This document shows, one piece after another, positions 37,381 through 46,511 of a stretch of 46,519 nucleotides of DNA; position 1 is the first letter of the stretch, and each line of letters begins with the position of its first letter. Where the stretch lies: positions 1 to 46,519 of the forward strand of contig NZ_JAPEHW010000023.1 of NCBI RefSeq assembly GCF_028875915.1. The letters are read 5' to 3'. The DNA comes from Pseudoalteromonas sp. G4 (lineage in GTDB: Bacteria; Pseudomonadota; Gammaproteobacteria; Enterobacterales; Alteromonadaceae). The notes under the pieces were generated by a model. That model worked only from the letters and a program-made list of their open reading frames with translations, did no database searches and had not been told where the DNA came from. The translations under genes and the position numbers were made by a program.

Positions 37381-37626
37381 ATGGTTTGGGAATATTTAGG
37401 TTATTTTGCATCAGCATTGCTTGTTGCTTCATTAATGATGGAAGATGTAGCAAAGCTTCGTTGGTTTAATCTCGCGGGCTGTATCTGTTTTACGTTATAT
37501 GGGTTAGCTATTTCTGCATGGCCAGTTGCTTTTACTAATGGTTTGCTTTCACTGGTAAATATCTATCACTTAATCAAGTTAGCAAAGAAAAAATCATCGA
37601 CAAATGAGCCTGAAACTGAAAGTTAA
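37381..37626 (+). CDS. Small membrane protein, YgjV-like
   Basis: 81 residues with GGAG before the ATG. Three hydrophobic helices (about 4-22, 28-45 and 48-66) are followed by a charged tail (LAKKKSSTNEPETES). The pattern LRWFNLAGCICFTLYGLAISAWPVAFTNG is that of small YgjV-like inner-membrane proteins of unknown role. It is divergent from the Crp/Fnr gene, which could control it. Confidence 0.75.
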   Translation: MVWEYLGYFASALLVASLMMEDVAKLRWFNLAGCICFTLYGLAISAWPVAFTNGLLSLVNIYHLIKLAKKKSSTNEPETES

Positions 37627-37687
37627 TCAACTTAGTATTAAGAATTCAGAGCGCAGTAGTGCTCTGAATCCTAAACTCTCTTAGCGC

Positions 37688-39358
37688 TTACTTTTGTTGG
37701 TATTTTAATTCACCTGCAAGCCATGTCTGTTCAACTTGCGTGTGGTAAATATCGCTGAGTGGGGCTTTAAAATAATTAGTATCTACAATTATAAAGTCTG
37801 CCCATTTTCCTTTTTCAAGGCTGCCAATTTTAAACTCTTGGTGGGCGGCATAGGCTGCATCTAAAGTAAATGCGCGAAGCGCTTGCTCACGCGTTAACTT
37901 CTCCTCAGCAAGCCAGCCATCTTCTGGGGCTCCATTTTTATCTTGACGCGAAACTGCAGCGTAAAGGCCATGAAACGCGTTGGCTAATTCAACAGGAAAA
38001 TCAGAACCAGCTGCTACACGAGAGCCTTGTTTTAAGAAGGTTTGCCACGCATATGCACCATTTAGACGATGTTTGCCTAATCTATCTTCTGCCATATGCA
38101 TATCGGATGTGGCATGTACTGGTTGCATCGATGGAATAATCGCAAGTTGTTTAAAACGTTTAATATCGCTGGGCTCAACAATTTGTGCATGTTCCATACG
38201 ATTTCTAAGGAGTTTGCCACCAGTTTTGGCGTAGACTTTTTCGTAGGTGTCGAGTACTACACGATTGGCTTTATCACCAATAGCATGTGTATTAACGGTA
38301 AAGCCCGCTTTAAATGCTTGCGTAAACACATTTTCAAGCTCTTGATTCGACATTAACATTAAGCCTTTATGGCCAATTCGGTCTTGATAATCTTCAAGAA
38401 GAGCTGCTCCTCGGCTGCCTAAAGCACCATCGGAATATACCTTTACACTGCGAATTGCCAGCATATCGTTACCGTCAAATTGCTTCCCTGCCGCCAGTTG
38501 TTTGCTGAGCTGGCTATCCGTCGCACTTAACATGGCATAAATGCGAATTGGTAAGGTGTTTTTGGCAGCACGCTCTAAATAAACTTGGTAAGTTAAGTCA
38601 TCAATACCTGCATCATGAGCAGAGGTAATACCTAGGCTCAGTAAATGCTCTCCGGCAGCATCTAAGCGCTTATTCACCTCTGTTTTATCAATCTTAGGCA
38701 TATGTTGATAAACCAATGGCTCAGCATTATCAATTAAAATACCTGATGGCTCACCATTTTCGAGGCGAATAATCTCACCGCCTTCAGGTGCTTTGGTGTC
38801 TTTGGTAATGCCTGCAATTTCAAGCGCTTTCGAATTCACCCAAAGGGCATGACCATCAACACGCGTAAGCGCTACAGGTCGGTCGCTAACAATAGCATCG
38901 AGATCTTTAGCGCTAGGAAATGTTTTGCTCGGCCAGTTTTCTTGGTTCCAGCCACGGCCTATTACCCAGCCATCGGTGTTTTTTGCGTATTGCGCAATTG
39001 CTTCAAGTGCATCTTTAAGGGATTTACTATTGCGCAAATCAAGCTGGCTTTGATTTTTACCGAGACCAATTATGTGGCCGTGTGCGTCAATAAGGCCTGG
39101 TAGTAAGGTTTTGCCTTCTACATCAATTTTTTCAGCTGGGCTGTAGGTTGAAATAATCGATTTATCCCCGGTGGCAACGACTTTGCCGTCTTTGATCACT
39201 AAGGTCGAAAATTCGTGAACGCCAGCTCCTTGTTTCAAGGTGTAACCGTTTGCGTTGTGTAAAATGGTGTAATCAGCAAAAGCTGCAGGTGTAATTGCAC
39301 TTAAGCCTAAACTAGTTAAAGCGATGAATGCGCGTTTTAGTTGTTTTTTTGTTGTCAT
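37688..39358 (-). CDS. Exported YtcJ-like amidohydrolase
   Basis: 556 residues from the ATG at 39358 with GAGAG 7 bp upstream; a longer frame from 39448 has no support. The signal peptide ends near AFA-DY. The amidohydrolase fold of PF07969 is clear: GLIDAHGHIIGLG (metal His pair), DGHALWVN, the SDGALGSRGAALLEDY loop, NTHAIGDKANR, MEHAQIV and AAGSDFPVE (metal Asp). It hydrolyses an amide or ester in the periplasm; the substrate is not known. It is a single unit with no partner transport genes. Confidence 0.9.
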   Translation of the reverse strand: MTTKKQLKRAFIALTSLGLSAITPAAFADYTILHNANGYTLKQGAGVHEFSTLVIKDGKVVATGDKSIISTYSPAEKIDVEGKTLLPGLIDAHGHIIGLGKNQSQLDLRNSKSLKDALEAIAQYAKNTDGWVIGRGWNQENWPSKTFPSAKDLDAIVSDRPVALTRVDGHALWVNSKALEIAGITKDTKAPEGGEIIRLENGEPSGILIDNAEPLVYQHMPKIDKTEVNKRLDAAGEHLLSLGITSAHDAGIDDLTYQVYLERAAKNTLPIRIYAMLSATDSQLSKQLAAGKQFDGNDMLAIRSVKVYSDGALGSRGAALLEDYQDRIGHKGLMLMSNQELENVFTQAFKAGFTVNTHAIGDKANRVVLDTYEKVYAKTGGKLLRNRMEHAQIVEPSDIKRFKQLAIIPSMQPVHATSDMHMAEDRLGKHRLNGAYAWQTFLKQGSRVAAGSDFPVELANAFHGLYAAVSRQDKNGAPEDGWLAEEKLTREQALRAFTLDAAYAAHQEFKIGSLEKGKWADFIIVDTNYFKAPLSDIYHTQVEQTWLAGELKYQQK

Positions 39359-39502
39359 TGTTATTCTCTCGCGATGCGTGTGTATTGAGAATAGCAAAAT
39401 CAAAATAAAAAATAAGTGGTTGATGAAAAAGTATTTAACGCCAAGCATTAAGCAAATTGGCGTTAAATAAAATGTGATAGTGCGTTATCACATAGTCGAG
39501 GG

Positions 39503-39799
39503 TTATTTATTTAGTAATTGCTGAGGTGTTTGAATTTGTCTATTGATTGCAACTAACAATGCCGCTAGCTTTTGTTCGTTTTCGCAGTTTGTTGTCCAAA
39601 GTACAGCGGGCAAATTAAGTTGCTTAGCAAGTTTAAGCGCTGTTTCAATCACGTAATTTAGCGAGCTGGAACACGTTGATACACCGCGTGAAACTAAGTC
39701 ATAACAATTGATACAAACTGCTTGCCATAACTCTTGTTCAACAATAATTGCGCTATTTAAAGATGCGAAATTAACTTCATTAAATTGGTTCGTTTGCAT
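39503..39799 (-). CDS. Unknown small protein
   Basis: 98 residues from the ATG at 39799, with GAGATG close upstream; an earlier in-frame start six codons up is possible. It has no signal peptide or membrane helix. Three Cys in the middle (AVCINCYD, STCSSS) and a mixed helical tail (NEQKLAALLVAINRQIQ) are the only features. I do not recognise it. It lies between the amidohydrolase and the sortase kinase genes. Confidence 0.55.
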   Translation of the reverse strand: MQTNQFNEVNFASLNSAIIVEQELWQAVCINCYDLVSRGVSTCSSSLNYVIETALKLAKQLNLPAVLWTTNCENEQKLAALLVAINRQIQTPQQLLNK

Positions 39800-39932
39800 T
39801 ACATCTCTACTTCTCAACTAATACAATAGCTTTATATCGCTTAGAATAATCAAAACTTGAGAAATAATTTTCCTGCATTCAATTTAAAGTGGTTTAAGGT
39901 TTTTAATTTCAGTGTGTTAGTACACTTAAAAA

Positions 39933-42044
39933 TTAATGTTCAAAAGTAACTAAAAACTCAACGCCGCCATCTTTGTTGTTGGCAGTGATGCTCGCACCGT
40001 GAAAATCACAGATTAAACGCGCCATATACAGGCCAAGGCCTAAATGGGGTTCTTTTTGCTTGCTCGATTCGCGAACGGACACCATAGAGTCAAATATATG
40101 GTTTGCCATATCTCTTGGAAGTGCCGGGCCTGCGTTAAAAATACTAAATTGTGCTTTGTTATTTTGTATTGTGTAGTTCACTTCAATAGCTGTATCAGGT
40201 TCAGCAAAATCAACTGCATTGCTGATAAGCTTATCGAGCAGCTGAGCAATAAACTCAGGCACACCATTTAATTTAAATGCTTCTTCACTTAAGGCTAACT
40301 TAAATTGTTTATTTGGGTAGGCAAGGGCGTAGCCTTGTAAACACCCGTTTATTACTTCGCTTAAGTTAAACGGCTCTTTTTGGCTGTTTTCTATGGCGTG
40401 CTCTAGGCGTGTTGCTTCGCTCATGGTTGTGAGGATTTTATTTAAACGCGCTACCCCTTCTTTTGCCCGTGCGATGTATTTTTGGCTTGGTTCATCGGTG
40501 TTTTGTAATTCTAAGCTTTCAAGGGATGAGCGTACAACCGCAACGGGGGTGCGCAACTCGTGCGATAAACGCGAGCCCATATTTTCTAAATAATGGGTAT
40601 AGCCACCAAGGCGATTAACAATATTAGCAAAGCTGCGTGACAGGTCGCCAATTTCATCACTGGAAAATTGTTTTTCAATTTTACCCGTTACACGCCCTTG
40701 TGCATCAATGGCTTTTTCTGCTGCATCACGTAAGCGCCTAATACGTGTTGAAATAATGGAAGCGAATAAGAATAAGCTTAGAGTGCCAATAAGCATAATC
40801 GCCAAAATCACATTGAACAGCTTCTCAAATGCTTTATTGCGAATTTCGCGAATACCGTTAGTGGTTTCTTCGGCAATTACTGCGCCCATTACTTGGTCGT
40901 CAATCCAAATAGGGTAGGCGGCAGATAAAATGACGGCTTTTTGATCGGGCGTTAAACGCCAAGTCGATTTTGCGTGGCCCTCAAGTGCAGCATTAATATG
41001 GCTGCCATCAAGTGCTGCTACATCACGGGTTATATCGGTAAATTCTGTAGCAGGGCGAGTGAGAATTTTATAGTAAATAGGGTGCAGGTACTCTTCTTCA
41101 AATTGCTCCCAGCATGATTGTTTACGCTTTTTAATGGTATCACCCCAGCCGCCATCGGCGTTTTTTATGTTGCCCGCATCAGCTAATACGCGACGGTGTT
41201 GGTCAACAACAAATACACGGCTGCCAGCGCGTGCCATACCTTTAATAATTTCTTCAATCTCTGGAGAGGGTACTAAAATCGAGCCTAAGCTTTGAAGTTC
41301 GCTGAGGTTAGAGGTGGCGATTTCGGTTAAATCGTCTTCCCCTTGGTCTTTATCTAAAATAGCAAAACCTAATTTGTTACCAAGAAGGCTTAATGGCAAG
41401 CGCAGTTCAATATTGTAGCCTTGCTCGGTTAAACGAAAATAACCTTGAATTTGTGTAAAGGGCATTTTTGTTTCAGCGTCGAACGCGTTTACCCAGCCAG
41501 CTTGTATGGTTGAAATTAAATAAGTCTCCACGACCCCTTTGGTATTGGTAAAGGCGATTTTTAAGTGATCATTACGCTCTAAGCTAATGGTGTTTTTACC
41601 GCGAAGTATGACATCGTCATCGGTCACACTAAATTGTGCATACAAGTAGTTATTATACTTACCAACCATATGTTTAAACGATATGTCGGCATCACTGTGA
41701 GTTTTTTTATCTTGTGTTAAATAGGCGTCGCCATAATGCCAAACCAGCGGTAAATAGGGCTGCCATTCCTGTAATTTACCATCGAGCTGAATGGGTCCCA
41801 CAATGTTGTAGGCGTAGAGATCGCGGCCTTTTTCAACCGAGTCTAAAAAGCTTGCTTGGTTGTCGAATAATTTTGGTCTGTCGTGTAGGGCGGTTGCTAA
41901 AGCGCGGCTAGTAGCCACTAGGTTCTTTTCTTGCCCTAAGCGTAAAAAGTTTTCCATCTCGGCTACATATTGATGGCCAAGCCAAGGCAGTAATAGCAAA
42001 AAGCTAGAGAGAACAACAACTTTAGTACGCAGACCAATTCTCAT
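39933..42044 (-). CDS. pdsS: Dedicated sortase system sensor histidine kinase
   Basis: 703 residues. One membrane helix (about 8-24), a periplasmic region (about 25-405), a second helix (about 408-430), HAMP, HisKA with His495 in RLSHELRTPVA, and an ATPase domain with NAVDFAEPD and GLGLYMARLI. The periplasmic part from about 84 to 232 (QLDGKLQEWQ, DAYLTQ, YLYAQFSVTDDD, GYNIELRLPLSLLG) resembles a CBM9-like beta-sandwich, suggesting a sugar-like ligand. Position 3 bp after pdsR and next to the sortase genes matches the proteobacterial dedicated sortase system (TIGR03785). Confidence 0.92.
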   Translation of the reverse strand: MRIGLRTKVVVLSSFLLLLPWLGHQYVAEMENFLRLGQEKNLVATSRALATALHDRPKLFDNQASFLDSVEKGRDLYAYNIVGPIQLDGKLQEWQPYLPLVWHYGDAYLTQDKKTHSDADISFKHMVGKYNNYLYAQFSVTDDDVILRGKNTISLERNDHLKIAFTNTKGVVETYLISTIQAGWVNAFDAETKMPFTQIQGYFRLTEQGYNIELRLPLSLLGNKLGFAILDKDQGEDDLTEIATSNLSELQSLGSILVPSPEIEEIIKGMARAGSRVFVVDQHRRVLADAGNIKNADGGWGDTIKKRKQSCWEQFEEEYLHPIYYKILTRPATEFTDITRDVAALDGSHINAALEGHAKSTWRLTPDQKAVILSAAYPIWIDDQVMGAVIAEETTNGIREIRNKAFEKLFNVILAIMLIGTLSLFLFASIISTRIRRLRDAAEKAIDAQGRVTGKIEKQFSSDEIGDLSRSFANIVNRLGGYTHYLENMGSRLSHELRTPVAVVRSSLESLELQNTDEPSQKYIARAKEGVARLNKILTTMSEATRLEHAIENSQKEPFNLSEVINGCLQGYALAYPNKQFKLALSEEAFKLNGVPEFIAQLLDKLISNAVDFAEPDTAIEVNYTIQNNKAQFSIFNAGPALPRDMANHIFDSMVSVRESSKQKEPHLGLGLYMARLICDFHGASITANNKDGGVEFLVTFEH

Positions 42045-42047
42045 GGC

Positions 42048-42737
42048 TTATTTTGCCTCCCAGCGATAACCCATGCCATAAACGGTATCAATATGGTTAA
42101 ATGCGTCATCAACTTTTAAAAACTTTTTACGAATACGCTTGATATGTGAGGTGATGGTGCTGTCATCTACGTAAATTTTTGCTTCATTCATTAAATCGTT
42201 ACGCTGTTTTACATGGCCTGGGCGAATAGCCAACGCATGCACTAACCAATATTCGGTCACGGTTAAATCAATGGTAACGCCTTGCCAAGTGACTTGCATA
42301 CGCTCAGGGTCAATTACTAACTCACCGCGTTCAATAAGTTGTGCTTGCTGCTGTGGGGTGTTGAGCGCTAGTTGGCGACGGAAAATTGCTGAAATACGTG
42401 CAGCTAAATGAGCAAGGCTGATGTCTTTTGTTAAGTAGTCATCTGCGCCCATACGTAAACCCGATACGGTATCGATTTCGTTATCGCGGGCAGTTAAGAA
42501 AATAATCGGTAAGGTTTGGCTTTTTGCACGTAATGCTTGGCACAACATAAAGCCACCATCTATTTCATCACCAAGTCCAATATCAATAATTGCTAAATCG
42601 GGTAGGTTAGTTAATAACTCATCTTGTGCGCTGATGCGATCAGCATACCCTTTAACTAAATAGCCTTGGCCTTGCAGCATATCAATATAGTTTTCGCGAA
42701 TAGCGTCTTGATCTTCAATGATGGCGATTTTTTTCAT
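42048..42737 (-). CDS. pdsR: Dedicated sortase system response regulator
   Basis: 229 residues. OmpR-type: receiver with acidic pair (IIEDQD), phosphate acceptor Asp52 (LAIIDIGLG), FLTARDNE and TKDISLAHL, followed by a winged helix (LTVTEYWLVHALAIRPGHVKQRNDL, IDTVYGMGYRW). The first codons are MKKIAIIEDQ. It matches TIGR03787, the regulator partner of PdsS. It is divergent from pdsO, and the gap between them carries phased TTGCC repeats. Confidence 0.93.
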   Translation of the reverse strand: MKKIAIIEDQDAIRENYIDMLQGQGYLVKGYADRISAQDELLTNLPDLAIIDIGLGDEIDGGFMLCQALRAKSQTLPIIFLTARDNEIDTVSGLRMGADDYLTKDISLAHLAARISAIFRRQLALNTPQQQAQLIERGELVIDPERMQVTWQGVTIDLTVTEYWLVHALAIRPGHVKQRNDLMNEAKIYVDDSTITSHIKRIRKKFLKVDDAFNHIDTVYGMGYRWEAK

Positions 42738-42811
42738 GGATTACTGATAATTACCTACTCAATAGCCGCCACTATACCGAAAAATTGCGCAAAAAATAGG
42801 GACTGAGGCCA

Positions 42812-42872
42812 ATTGCCATTTTTTTGCCACAATTGCTCATCGCATTGCCTTTTTTCACCCAAAAAATTGCCA
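42812..42872. promoter_or_regulatory. Phased TTGCC repeats between pdsR and pdsO
   Basis: TTGCC on the plus strand at 42813, 42824, 42845 and 42867, spaced 11, 21 and 22 bp, near multiples of a helical turn. An AATTGC at 42831 and an ATTGCG at 42784 resemble further copies. OmpR-type regulators bind direct repeats with 10-11 bp period, so these could be PdsR sites for both directions. Confidence 0.5.
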
Positions 42873-42966
42873 GAACAGCTTGTTTTAATTACTCCAACGC
42901 AAACGGTGCAGCAGCATCAACACATAAACGCAGTAAAAAAATTAAAACACATTCTTGGAGAATATT

Positions 42967-43692
42967 ATGAAAAAAGCACTTTTAGTTTCAGTAATCGCAT
43001 TAGCACTTAGTAACCCAGCAATGGCAACAGAAAAAGAATTTGAAAAAGAGCCATTAATTGGCTTTGGCGCTGGCGCAACGGTAGGCGCAATTGTAGGGGG
43101 ACCCGTTGGTGCGTTAGCTGGTGGTATTGTGGGTATTTTTATCGGCAAAATTGAAGGGGACAAAGTCGATATTAAAGAGCAACAAGCTGAAATCTCAAAA
43201 CAACAACAAACTATTGTTGCACTGCAACATAAAACATCTGATTACCAAGAGCTAGTTGCGTCAAAACAGCAGCTAGAATCTCAGCTTGAACGCATTGCAC
43301 AGCAGCGAATCGATAACTTACTAGCAATGTCGGTGCAGTTCCGCTCAGGCTCTGCTGACATTGAACCGCATTTTGCCGAGCAATTGATTGAACTTGCTGA
43401 AGTGATGAAACAGCAACCTGAAATTTATCTCGACCTAAATGGGTTTGCCGACCAACGCGGTGATGATGAAAACAACTTAGCACTCTCAACTAAACGTGCC
43501 GACAATGTAGCCGCATTTCTGATTAAACAAGGTGTTGATCATAACCGCTTAAGCACACATGGCTTTGGTGAAAGCCAAAGTATTGCCAAACAAAATGCAG
43601 AAGACAGCTTTGAAAGTAACGTGTTTGACCGCCGCGTAACTGTGCATGCACGCATGCAAGAACAATCTCAAACCGCTAACAACCAATACTAG
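42967..43692 (+). CDS. pdsO: Sortase-associated OmpA-like protein
   Basis: 241 residues from the ATG at 42967 with TTGGAG upstream. A signal peptide (about 1-19, cut near AMA-TE) is followed by a glycine-zipper hydrophobic segment (about 30-60, GFGAGATVGAIVGGPVGALA), a coiled coil (about 65-110) and an OmpA-like peptidoglycan-binding domain (about 115-230, FRSGSADIEPHFAEQL, GFADQRGDDENN, LSTKRADNVAAFL, DRRV). It likely anchors an envelope complex to the cell wall. It matches TIGR03789 and is the first gene of the plus-strand sortase operon. Confidence 0.93.
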   Translation: MKKALLVSVIALALSNPAMATEKEFEKEPLIGFGAGATVGAIVGGPVGALAGGIVGIFIGKIEGDKVDIKEQQAEISKQQQTIVALQHKTSDYQELVASKQQLESQLERIAQQRIDNLLAMSVQFRSGSADIEPHFAEQLIELAEVMKQQPEIYLDLNGFADQRGDDENNLALSTKRADNVAAFLIKQGVDHNRLSTHGFGESQSIAKQNAEDSFESNVFDRRVTVHARMQEQSQTANNQY

Positions 43693-43705
43693 AGAGGGGC
43701 TAGTA

Positions 43706-45763
43706 ATGTTACCAAAACACACAACAGGAGGTGTAAAAGAACAACAAGGTAAACGAAAAGGCGCGTATCTGCGCCTTTTCATCAACCTTGCTATTCTTTT
43801 TGTTGCTTGGCTTGCCTCGGCCATATTGTTTAGCGCGAAAGTGTCGGCGCAAGGGCTGATTCTAACGAATCAAGCGGGGCAAGAAGTTGAGCAAAGTGTG
43901 CTTAAATCGACCCACCTTGATATTCAAGTAAAAGGCATGCTGGCGTTTGTTGAATTACAGCAGGTCTATCAAAACCCCGCACTAGAAACGCTAAATGGCA
44001 GTTATCAGTTTCCACTGCCTGAAAATAGTGCGGTATTTGCCATGGAAATGATGCTTGATAACCGCAAAATTATTGGCGAAATTAAAGAAAAACAACAAGC
44101 TGAGGTGATTTATAAAAAAGCCCAGCAACAAGGCCATAAAACCGCATTAGTTAAAAACCAAAGCGCCAATGTATTTAAAACCAAGGTGGCCAATATTGAA
44201 CCGGGGCAGGAAGTTGCAGTAAAGCTGAGCTTTCAATTTCCATTAACTTATCAAGATGAAGTGTTTAGCTTGCGTTTACCCACAGTAATTGCCCCGCGCT
44301 ATTTTAATAATCTTGACCTTGATGACAATGACCCGACTAACCACTTTCAAACGCGTTCGCAAAATGGTTTTCAACCCAACACATTGATGGCCGAGGAGGC
44401 GCCAACTCTCGATTTTTTGCAAAACACTGTGTTAACCAGTTTCAATGCAAACAACACGATTACTATCAATTTTGATGTGAACTTAGGTTTTGAACTCGAT
44501 AGCATCACTAGCCCAAGCCATATGTTGTCGGTCGTGCAAACCGGAAATACACAGTATCAACTTATTCCTGCGCCACAAAGCTTAGTGGCAAATCGTGACT
44601 TTGATATTAAATTTGTGCCGCTTTTAAATGAGCAAATTACCACGCAAGTGTTCCATGAATATATTAATGGCGAGTCATTTTACCAAGTGATGATGATGCC
44701 GCCTAAATCGGATTTTGTATCGCACAGCTTGCCCCGTGAATTGGTGTTTGTAATTGATACCTCGGGTTCTATGGCGGGCACATCAATAGAACAAGCAAAA
44801 CAAGCGCTGATTTTAGCGTTGGAAAAACTCGGCACAGATGACTTGTTTAATATTGTGGCATTTGATCATCAAGTAGAACTGTTTAAATCAGAAAGCGTCG
44901 CTGCAACCTACTCGCAATTGCAAGCGGCAAAACGCTTTATTGCAGGGCTTGAAGCTGACGGTGGCACCGAAATAAATAGCGCATTAGCAGCCAGTTTTGA
45001 TGGTCAATTTGATGAAACACGTGTGCGTCAAGTGGTGCTATTAACCGATGGTGCTGTAGCCGACGCTGAATCTGTGAAGGGCTTAGTAAAAAATCGCCGC
45101 GCCGATAGCAAGCTTTTTACCGTGGGGATTGGCAGTGCTCCCAATAGCCATTTAATGCGCTTATTAGCCAAGCATGGCAAAGGTGAAACCTTGTTTATTA
45201 ATAACCTTGAAAGTATCGCTGATGAAGTGGCTTTGTTAAGTGACAAACTTAGCAATCCGGCACTTCAAAATATTCGCGTGTTAAATGATTTGGGTTTACC
45301 ACTAGTTGATAGCTTACCAACGGCTGATTTGTATTTTTCATCGCCGCTGGTGGCGTATTTTAAATTAGCGCAACCGGCTCAAGCGGTGCAGATCGCAGGT
45401 GACGGTGTAAATGGCAAGTTTTTAAAACGGGTGTCGCTTGAAAATGCGATTGCTGCAGAAGGCATTGCCCGCGCTTACGCTAAAGAGCACATTAACACGT
45501 TAGATTTAGTACAAGATAAAGCTGAAATAACCAAGCTTGGCATTCGCCATGGCTTATTAACACCATACACAGCCTTTATCGCGGTGGAGGAATACTTTGG
45601 TGATGTTGCCGATAAATCATTCGAGGCGCCAAATATGCTGCCGCAAGGTAGTGCAATGCCTCAAACATCTGGCAACAACGACCGCTTGCTTTGGTTAGGT
45701 ATTTTATTGCTAGTTGGCGGTTTTTTATTAGCTATTTGGGGACAAAAAGAGGACTCAGAATAA
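43706..45763 (+). CDS. Marine proteobacterial sortase target protein with VIT and VWA domains
   Basis: 685 residues from the ATG at 43706 with GAGGGG upstream. A membrane signal with a long N-region (about 1-48, cut near VSA-QG) is followed by a VIT domain (about 50-180) and a VWA domain with MIDAS motif DTSGS at 351-355 and T in LTDGA. The C-terminus has a sorting-signal layout: MPQTS at 651-655, a hydrophobic helix (LLWLGILLLVGGFLLAIWG) and a charged tail KEDSE. It should be cut and attached by the sortase encoded next. The family is TIGR03788. The stop overlaps the sortase start by one base (TAATG). Confidence 0.94.
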   Translation: MLPKHTTGGVKEQQGKRKGAYLRLFINLAILFVAWLASAILFSAKVSAQGLILTNQAGQEVEQSVLKSTHLDIQVKGMLAFVELQQVYQNPALETLNGSYQFPLPENSAVFAMEMMLDNRKIIGEIKEKQQAEVIYKKAQQQGHKTALVKNQSANVFKTKVANIEPGQEVAVKLSFQFPLTYQDEVFSLRLPTVIAPRYFNNLDLDDNDPTNHFQTRSQNGFQPNTLMAEEAPTLDFLQNTVLTSFNANNTITINFDVNLGFELDSITSPSHMLSVVQTGNTQYQLIPAPQSLVANRDFDIKFVPLLNEQITTQVFHEYINGESFYQVMMMPPKSDFVSHSLPRELVFVIDTSGSMAGTSIEQAKQALILALEKLGTDDLFNIVAFDHQVELFKSESVAATYSQLQAAKRFIAGLEADGGTEINSALAASFDGQFDETRVRQVVLLTDGAVADAESVKGLVKNRRADSKLFTVGIGSAPNSHLMRLLAKHGKGETLFINNLESIADEVALLSDKLSNPALQNIRVLNDLGLPLVDSLPTADLYFSSPLVAYFKLAQPAQAVQIAGDGVNGKFLKRVSLENAIAAEGIARAYAKEHINTLDLVQDKAEITKLGIRHGLLTPYTAFIAVEEYFGDVADKSFEAPNMLPQGSAMPQTSGNNDRLLWLGILLLVGGFLLAIWGQKEDSE

Positions 45764-46326
45764 TGAAAAGTAGGCGTAAACTGTTGCGCCTTTTGGCGCT
45801 TTGTATTGCCATGCTAGGTTTAGTTTTAGTATTTAAGTCAAGCTATGTATATGGCAAAGCGCAACTTGCTCAGTTTCTACTGTGGCAAGCATGGCAAGAA
45901 AATAAAATAGATGCCAATCATAAGCAAAAAGCATGGTATTACGCCGATGGTTATCCGGTTGGTGAGCTTATTGTTGAAAGTAAAAGCATTTCACAAATTG
46001 TGCTTAATGAAGCAAGCAACCGTAACCTCGCATTTGCCCCAGGCATTTGGCATCACTCAAGTAACAATATCTTAGTTGCCGCGCACAACGATACCCATTT
46101 TAGTTTTGTTAAAGATGTAAAAGTAGGTGAAAAAATTAGCTATCAAGCACAAGGTAAAGTACAGCAGCATTTTAAAGTAGTTAATAAAATGCATGTGGAT
46201 TACCGTGATTCAAACTGGCTATTAGGATTAGAGGGGTACTTAGTGCTTATTACCTGTGAGCGCCGCAATGGTTTGGATTTAGTGCCAGAGGGAAGGGTAG
46301 TGGTAGTGGCAGAGCCAGTGATTTAG
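45763..46326 (+). CDS. Class GN sortase
   Basis: 187 residues from the ATG at 45763, overlapping the target gene by one base. An N-terminal membrane anchor (about 8-25) precedes the transpeptidase domain. The catalytic triad is readable: His108 (LVAAHNDTHF), Cys165 (LVLITCERR) and Arg168 or Arg167. The enzyme cuts the target at its sorting motif and joins it to an acceptor whose nature in these Gram-negatives is not known. It matches the marine sortase family TIGR03784. No RBS better than GAGG at 10 bp is needed because of the coupling. Confidence 0.94.
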   Translation: MKSRRKLLRLLALCIAMLGLVLVFKSSYVYGKAQLAQFLLWQAWQENKIDANHKQKAWYYADGYPVGELIVESKSISQIVLNEASNRNLAFAPGIWHHSSNNILVAAHNDTHFSFVKDVKVGEKISYQAQGKVQQHFKVVNKMHVDYRDSNWLLGLEGYLVLITCERRNGLDLVPEGRVVVVAEPVI

Positions 46327-46460
46327 ATTTTGCGGCATGCGACACAAAGACAGCGGAAAGCCAAGGTGCAAAATACTGTCCTACTGAACTTGCTTCAGGT
46401 TCTCAGAGCTCTGACTGGGAAGCTAATTATTAGCTGTAATGCAAATTAGAACGCATATTT

Positions 46461-46511
46461 GTCGCGCTGGCGACGGCAGCCAAAGGGAGGCTAACGCCGG
46501 CCCCCCTTTGG
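46461..46511. repeat. GC-rich hairpins at the right end of the window
   Basis: GTCGC-GCTG-GCGAC, then CCAAAGGGAGG at 46480-46490 pairing with CCCCCCTTTGG at 46501-46511 (one mismatch, 10-base loop). This differs in base content from the neighbouring DNA and could be a dispersed repeat or the start of an element that continues beyond the window. The 193 bp after the sortase gene show no coding sequence. Confidence 0.5.

Noticed and set aside
37642..37671. Hairpin after the YgjV-like gene as a terminator
   Set aside because: The stem is good (ATTCAGAGC with GCTCTGAAT) but no clear T-run follows on either strand, so it was not called.
43549..43824. Minus-strand frame over the pdsO-target junction
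   Set aside because: It runs against two well-supported genes, and has no ribosome site or family likeness.
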